Positions 14,269-17,227 of a stretch of DNA of 17,227 bases are shown here, in pieces (position 1 is the first letter of the stretch; each line of letters opens with the position of its first letter). The notes under the pieces are model-generated. The model did not search any database and was not told the DNA's origin. It was given only the letters and a program-made list of their open reading frames with translations. Both the position numbers and the translations under genes were made by a program. The stretch spans positions 1 through 17,227 of the forward strand of contig JAHBAN010000263.1 in NCBI GenBank assembly GCA_018500075.1, in the 5' to 3' direction. The stretch is from Flavobacteriia bacterium (GTDB lineage: Bacteria > Bacteroidota > Bacteroidia > Flavobacteriales > Flavobacteriaceae).

Positions 14269-15350
14269 TACACCGCCTCCTTCTTCACGCGTTTGATACG
14301 GTAGTTTGTCAGCAGATCAGCCGCCAGAAGGAAGAACAGCAGCATTCCCTGGAACAGCTGTATCGCGGCGGCGGGCAGGCCCAGAGTGAGCTGTGCCAGC
14401 TCGCCGCCGATATATGTCAGCGCCATGAGCAACCCCGCAAAGAGGATGCCCACAGGGTGAAGGCGGCCCAGAAAGGCCACAATAATAGCGGTAAAGCCGT
14501 AGCCCGAGTTGAAATCAATGCTGATCTGGCCGGCCGGCCCTGAGACTTCAAACAGCCCTGCCATGCCGGCAAGGGCGCCCGATGTGCCAAGGCAAAACAA
14601 GATCACGCGGGTCGGATTGACCGAGGCGAATTTGGCAGCGCGCGGCGCTTCGCCTGTGAGGCGGATGGAGAAGCCGAGCATATGGCGATTGAGCAAAATA
14701 TAGGCAAATATCACCGCGATAAAGGCCATCGCGACGCCCCAGTGCATCCCCGTGTTGCTGATCAGCTCGCCGTTGAAGGCGGTCTCATAATCCTTGAAGT
14801 TGCGTGATCCGGGAAAGCCGTGCCCGTCGGGGTTTCTCAAGAGGCCGAGCGACATTGCCGCGAGAAGTTTCTCAGCGACATAAACCAGCATGAGGGAAAC
14901 AAGAATTTCATTGGTCTGGAACCTGACCTTGAGGAGTGCGGGAATCATCGCCCAGGCCCAGCCGCCCAGCCCGCCTGCAACGATCATCAGGGGGAAAATA
15001 TACCAGGCATCCAGAGGGTAAAACGCCAGCCCGACTCCAGCGCCACAGAGCGCCCCGACAATATACTGGCCTTCGGCGCCGATGTTCCAGATGCCGGCCC
15101 GAAAGCCCAGAGAAAGGCCGATGGCAATCAGGATCAGCGGGCCGCCTTTGACCAGAAGATCGGGGCGGGAGAAGGACGCAAACTCGCCAAAGAGCGGGTC
15201 CCAGAAAATGGTGCGGATGGCTTCAAACGGGTTTTTGCCAAGCGCCATAAACAAGAGGCCGCCGGCGACCATGGTGGCCAATATGGCGAGAAGAGGGGTG
15301 AGGTAGGCAAAGGATCGGGACGCCTGCGGGCGTTTTTCGAGCTTAAACAT
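14268..15350 (-). CDS. ABC importer permease, BMP-associated (NupP/YufP type)
   Basis: The 360-residue membrane protein (BPD_transp_2 type) is the larger permease of the importer. A short basic N-terminus precedes a first membrane segment near 15-38, then a periplasmic stretch (about 39-68). The family motif 'IGLSLGFRAGIWNIGAEGQ' follows at 77-95, then further hydrophobic segments. 'IRLTGEAPRAAKFASVNPTRV' is the cytoplasmic coupling loop, and the C-terminus is basic ('YRIKRVKKEA'). The ATG at 15350 lies 8 nt inside the end of the ATPase gene with GGAGGTG five bases upstream, so the two are cotranscribed and probably coupled. Together with the 306-residue permease it would form the channel for the ligand delivered by the BMP-family receptor. 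Confidence 0.91.
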   Translation of the reverse strand: MFKLEKRPQASRSFAYLTPLLAILATMVAGGLLFMALGKNPFEAIRTIFWDPLFGEFASFSRPDLLVKGGPLILIAIGLSLGFRAGIWNIGAEGQYIVGALCGAGVGLAFYPLDAWYIFPLMIVAGGLGGWAWAMIPALLKVRFQTNEILVSLMLVYVAEKLLAAMSLGLLRNPDGHGFPGSRNFKDYETAFNGELISNTGMHWGVAMAFIAVIFAYILLNRHMLGFSIRLTGEAPRAAKFASVNPTRVILFCLGTSGALAGMAGLFEVSGPAGQISIDFNSGYGFTAIIVAFLGRLHPVGILFAGLLMALTYIGGELAQLTLGLPAAAIQLFQGMLLFFLLAADLLTNYRIKRVKKEAV

Positions 15351-16860
15351 GGGCCACCTCCATTCCGTGTGCGCCGCCCATCATGAGGCCGATTTCTTCG
15401 ATCGTCAGGCCTTGGGTCGGGCGGGTTTCTGTGAGGCGGCCTTCGTTCAGGGCTGCGAAATTATCGGCGACTTCCATCAGCTCGTCGAGGTCCTGGCTGA
15501 TCACAATGACGGCCGTGCCGCCGGCAGCCAGATCAAGGATCGCTTGGCGGATACTCGCAGCGGCGGAGGCATCAACCCCCCATGTCGGCTGGTTGACCAC
15601 CAAGACATCAGGCTCTTGCAAGACCTCGCGGCCAATCACAAACTTCTGTAAATTGCCCCCCGAAAGCGAGCGCGCCGCATTATCCGGACCGGGGGTGCGC
15701 ACATCGAATTTCTCGATGATTTCTTCAGCAAAACTTCGGGCTTTGGCCCATTTCAGGAAGCCGTTGCGGGACAGGGTGCGCCGGGTGTTGCCGGTCAGAA
15801 GGGCGTTTTCTGTCAGGCTCATATTGGGCGCGGCCGCATGGCCGAGGCGTTCTTCGGGGGCTGTGAGCAGGCCGCGCTGGCGGCGGGCGTTGGGCGCGAG
15901 ATGACCGACGGGTTGGCCCTTGAGCTTGACGGCGTCATGGGCTGTGCGCATTTCGCCCGAGAGGGCAAGCAGCAACTCGTCCTGACCATTGCCGGCCACG
16001 CCGCCTATGCCGAGCACTTCGCCGGAGCGCAGGCGCAAGTGAATATTGCGCAGAGGCGTGCCAAAGGCGCTGGGCGAGGGCATCGACAGCCCAGAGATAT
16101 CAAGCACGACATCCCCCAGCGTTGCGCCGGCGCTCTTTGGGGTCTGAAGTTCGGTTCCGACCATGAGCTCGGCCATGTCGCGGGCGCTGGTCTGGGCGGG
16201 GATACAGGTCCCGACGTTTTTGCCCAGACGCAGGATTGTGGCGGCATCACAAAGCGCGCGGATTTCTTCGAGTTTGTGGGAAATATACAGGATCGCCACG
16301 CCCTCGGCGGTGAGTTTGCGCAGGGTCTCAAAGAGGATCTCGACCTCTTGAGGGGTGAGAACCGAGGTCGGCTCATCCATGATCAGAAGCTTCGGGTCCT
16401 GAAGCAAACAGCGAATGATTTCAACGCGTTGGCGCTCGCCTGCGGAGAGGTCGCCGACGGTTCTGTAAGGGTCGAGCGGGAGGCCATACTCCTCAGACAC
16501 GGTGCGGATTTTCTCGGCCAGATCGCGCAGGGCAGGCGGGTGCTCCATCCCTAAGGCTATGTTTTCAGACACATTTAACGCATCAAACAGGGAGAAGTGT
16601 TGAAACACCATAGCCACGCCCGAGGCGCGGGCGGCGCGGGGTTCGGACGGGGCAAAGGCTGCGCCATTCATCAGCATTGTGCCGCTGTCGGGCTTGACGA
16701 GACCGTAGATCATCTTGACCAACGTCGACTTGCCGGCGCCGTTTTCTCCAAGCAAAGCATGGGTTTCGCCCTGTTTGATCTCGAAGGAAACAGTGTCGTT
16801 TGCCACAACACCGGGGTAGGCCTTGGTGAGGCCCTCTATCTTTAGCAATGTCCCTGTCAC
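15343..16860 (-). CDS. ABC importer ATPase, tandem nucleotide-binding domains (BMP-associated)
   Basis: The 505-residue cytoplasmic protein holds two ABC domains, as in RbsA/YufO-type ATPases. Domain 1 has Walker A 'GENGAGKST' (38-46), the Q-loop glutamine Q87, signature 'LSAGERQR' (138-145), Walker B 'LLIMDEP' (158-164) and 'ISHKLEE'. Domain 2 has a degenerate Walker A ('GVAGNGQDELL'), signature 'LSGGNLQK', a Walker B reading 'VLVVNQPTWGVD' and 'ISQDLDEL'. A weakened second site is normal in this group. I chose GTG 16860, which has AAAGGA seven bases upstream and gives 'MTGTLLKIEGLTKAYPG', the usual N-terminus. An ATG at 16887 has no ribosome site. It is the first gene of the importer operon and overlaps the next by 8 nt. 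Confidence 0.92.
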   Translation of the reverse strand: MTGTLLKIEGLTKAYPGVVANDTVSFEIKQGETHALLGENGAGKSTLVKMIYGLVKPDSGTMLMNGAAFAPSEPRAARASGVAMVFQHFSLFDALNVSENIALGMEHPPALRDLAEKIRTVSEEYGLPLDPYRTVGDLSAGERQRVEIIRCLLQDPKLLIMDEPTSVLTPQEVEILFETLRKLTAEGVAILYISHKLEEIRALCDAATILRLGKNVGTCIPAQTSARDMAELMVGTELQTPKSAGATLGDVVLDISGLSMPSPSAFGTPLRNIHLRLRSGEVLGIGGVAGNGQDELLLALSGEMRTAHDAVKLKGQPVGHLAPNARRQRGLLTAPEERLGHAAAPNMSLTENALLTGNTRRTLSRNGFLKWAKARSFAEEIIEKFDVRTPGPDNAARSLSGGNLQKFVIGREVLQEPDVLVVNQPTWGVDASAAASIRQAILDLAAGGTAVIVISQDLDELMEVADNFAALNEGRLTETRPTQGLTIEEIGLMMGGAHGMEVAHV

Positions 16861-16867
16861 GCAGTTG

Positions 16868-16873
16868 TCCTTT
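16868..16873 (-). promoter_or_regulatory. Ribosome binding site that fixes the GTG start of the importer ATPase
   Basis: AAAGGA on the minus strand lies exactly 7 nt before the GTG at 16858-16860. For the alternative ATG at 16887 no purine-rich site is seen in the preceding 20 nt. Confidence 0.65.
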
Positions 16874-16948
16874 CCGGGTGACCCCATCGGATGCGCTTTA
16901 TTTGTTACGGATCATCAAATGCTGAAAGCCGGATGCATGCAAGATTCG

Positions 16949-16978
16949 AATATCCGCCGTCTTGGTAAGCTCTTTCAA
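16949..16978 (-). promoter_or_regulatory. Candidate promoter of the importer operon
   Basis: On the minus strand TTGAAA (plus 16973-16978) and GATATT (plus 16949-16954) are 18 nt apart, placing transcription start about 80 nt before the GTG of the ATPase. The -10 box is imperfect. No riboswitch that I recognise lies in the leader between 16861 and 16945. Confidence 0.35.
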
Positions 16979-16999
16979 CGATTTGGCGAAAGTGAAAAA

Positions 17000-17015
17000 G
17001 TTAATTCGTTAATTC
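17000..17015. repeat. Tandem 8-bp repeat GTTAATTC x2
   Basis: GTTAATTC occurs twice head to tail (17000-17007 and 17008-17015), about 20 bp upstream of the candidate -35 box of the importer operon. AT-rich motifs of this kind are uncommon in this GC-rich sequence, so a regulator site is plausible. The TTAA-N4-TTAA spacing does not match the TTAA-N7-TTAA site of CtrA. Confidence 0.4.
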
Positions 17016-17040
17016 GGGAGGAATAACAGGGGGTGATAAG

Positions 17041-17069
17041 CGTGCACAACCCGTGCACACTGCGTGCAC
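17041..17069. repeat. Three CGTGCAC boxes at exact 11-bp spacing
   Basis: CGTGCAC begins at 17041, 17052 and 17063, each with the palindromic core GTGCAC, so the three copies lie one helical turn apart. The array is about 65-95 bp upstream of the candidate importer promoter and close to the contig end. It may be a multi-site operator for the importer or for a divergent gene beyond the edge. Confidence 0.5.
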
Positions 17070-17095
17070 CCCCCTATCTGTTAACTTTTGGCGCG

Positions 17096-17131
17096 AAAAA
17101 AGCTTAAGCCAGCGTACGCTGCGTCTTTTTT
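17096..17131. other. Nested palindromes with terminator-like flanks
   Basis: The 12-bp palindrome CAGCGTACGCTG (17110-17121) sits between AAAAAAG (17096-17102) and CTTTTTT (17125-17131), and GCTTAAGC (17102-17109) is also palindromic. It could be a weak bidirectional terminator or a protein site. The rest of the 16861-17208 stretch, apart from the sites listed separately, shows no gene I recognise; 17160-17208 is G/C-rich low-complexity sequence. Confidence 0.3.
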
Positions 17132-17208
17132 GAGCAGGATTGGTGCGCATCGGCGCGGCTGCGGCGCGCGGGGGAAGGCGGGGGGTGGCCCCGCACGCAG
17201 GACACAGC

Positions 17209-17227
17209 CTGTCTCTTATACACATCT
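17209..17227. other. Nextera/Tn5 mosaic-end adapter remnant (not genomic)
   Basis: The last 19 bases, CTGTCTCTTATACACATCT, are identical to the Tn5 transposase mosaic end present in Nextera libraries. Natural DNA ends at 17208 at the latest. A minus-strand reading frame beginning here translates to 'MCIRDR', which is adapter-encoded. Confidence 0.97.

Noticed and set aside
15343..16300. Degenerate second nucleotide-binding site of the importer ATPase as a defect
   Set aside because: A weakened second Walker A and a Walker B without the acidic pair are normal in this importer group.
17000..17015. CtrA-type site
   Set aside because: The consensus I know needs seven bases between the TTAA halves; here there are four.
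16981..17100. Replication origin, because of AT-rich repeats and phased boxes
   Set aside because: No convincing DnaA box (TTATNCACA) and no rep, par or other origin-linked gene is visible.
17001..17225. Minus-strand frame of 74 codons starting MCIRDR
   Set aside because: Its start is encoded by the Nextera mosaic end, so it is an artefact.

Overview
The window looks like one assembled contig from an alphaproteobacterium of the Rhodobacteraceae (Roseobacter-type). The grounds are the GC-rich coding sequence, the protein families present (dimethylglycine dehydrogenase with a GcvT domain, an alphaproteobacterial SH3 protein, a DUF938 methyltransferase), and a GC-rich palindromic intergenic repeat of a kind I recall from that family. 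The left edge cuts through a gene. The right edge is not genomic: its last 19 bases equal the Tn5 mosaic end used in Nextera libraries.

Left part, plus strand (1-3405): the C-terminus of a polyamine-type periplasmic binding protein, a terminator, a YtcJ-type amidohydrolase, and an MmgE/PrpD-family protein. A bidirectional terminator follows, then tRNA-Gln(UUG) and a secreted SH3-domain protein on the minus strand. Centre, plus strand (4258-9724): an NADPH-type D-2-hydroxyacid dehydrogenase, a periplasmic gamma-glutamyltransferase, and a covalent-FAD dimethylglycine/sarcosine dehydrogenase-like protein, ending at a palindromic repeat.

Right part, minus strand (9990-16860): first in transcription order is a four-gene BMP-type ABC importer (ATPase, two permeases, periplasmic binding protein) that closes with a strong terminator. 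It is followed by a DauA-like D-amino-acid dehydrogenase overlapping a DUF938 methyltransferase by 4 nt, and a small AhpD-like CxxC protein. The last 350 bp hold the importer's upstream region, with three CGTGCAC boxes at exact 11-bp spacing and a tandem GTTAATTC repeat.

The common theme is uptake and breakdown of organic nitrogen: polyamine-like compounds, gamma-glutamyl peptides, N-methylated glycines, D-amino acids, and probably nucleosides. I see no CRISPR array, insertion sequence, phage gene, toxin-antitoxin pair or recognisable defence system. The most unusual points are regulatory: several start sites (7217, 10331, 12132 and perhaps 2065) have the Shine-Dalgarno sequence wholly or partly inside an inverted repeat, and the importer has a phased box array upstream. 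The amidohydrolase plus MmgE/PrpD pair is a catabolic unit whose substrate I cannot name.
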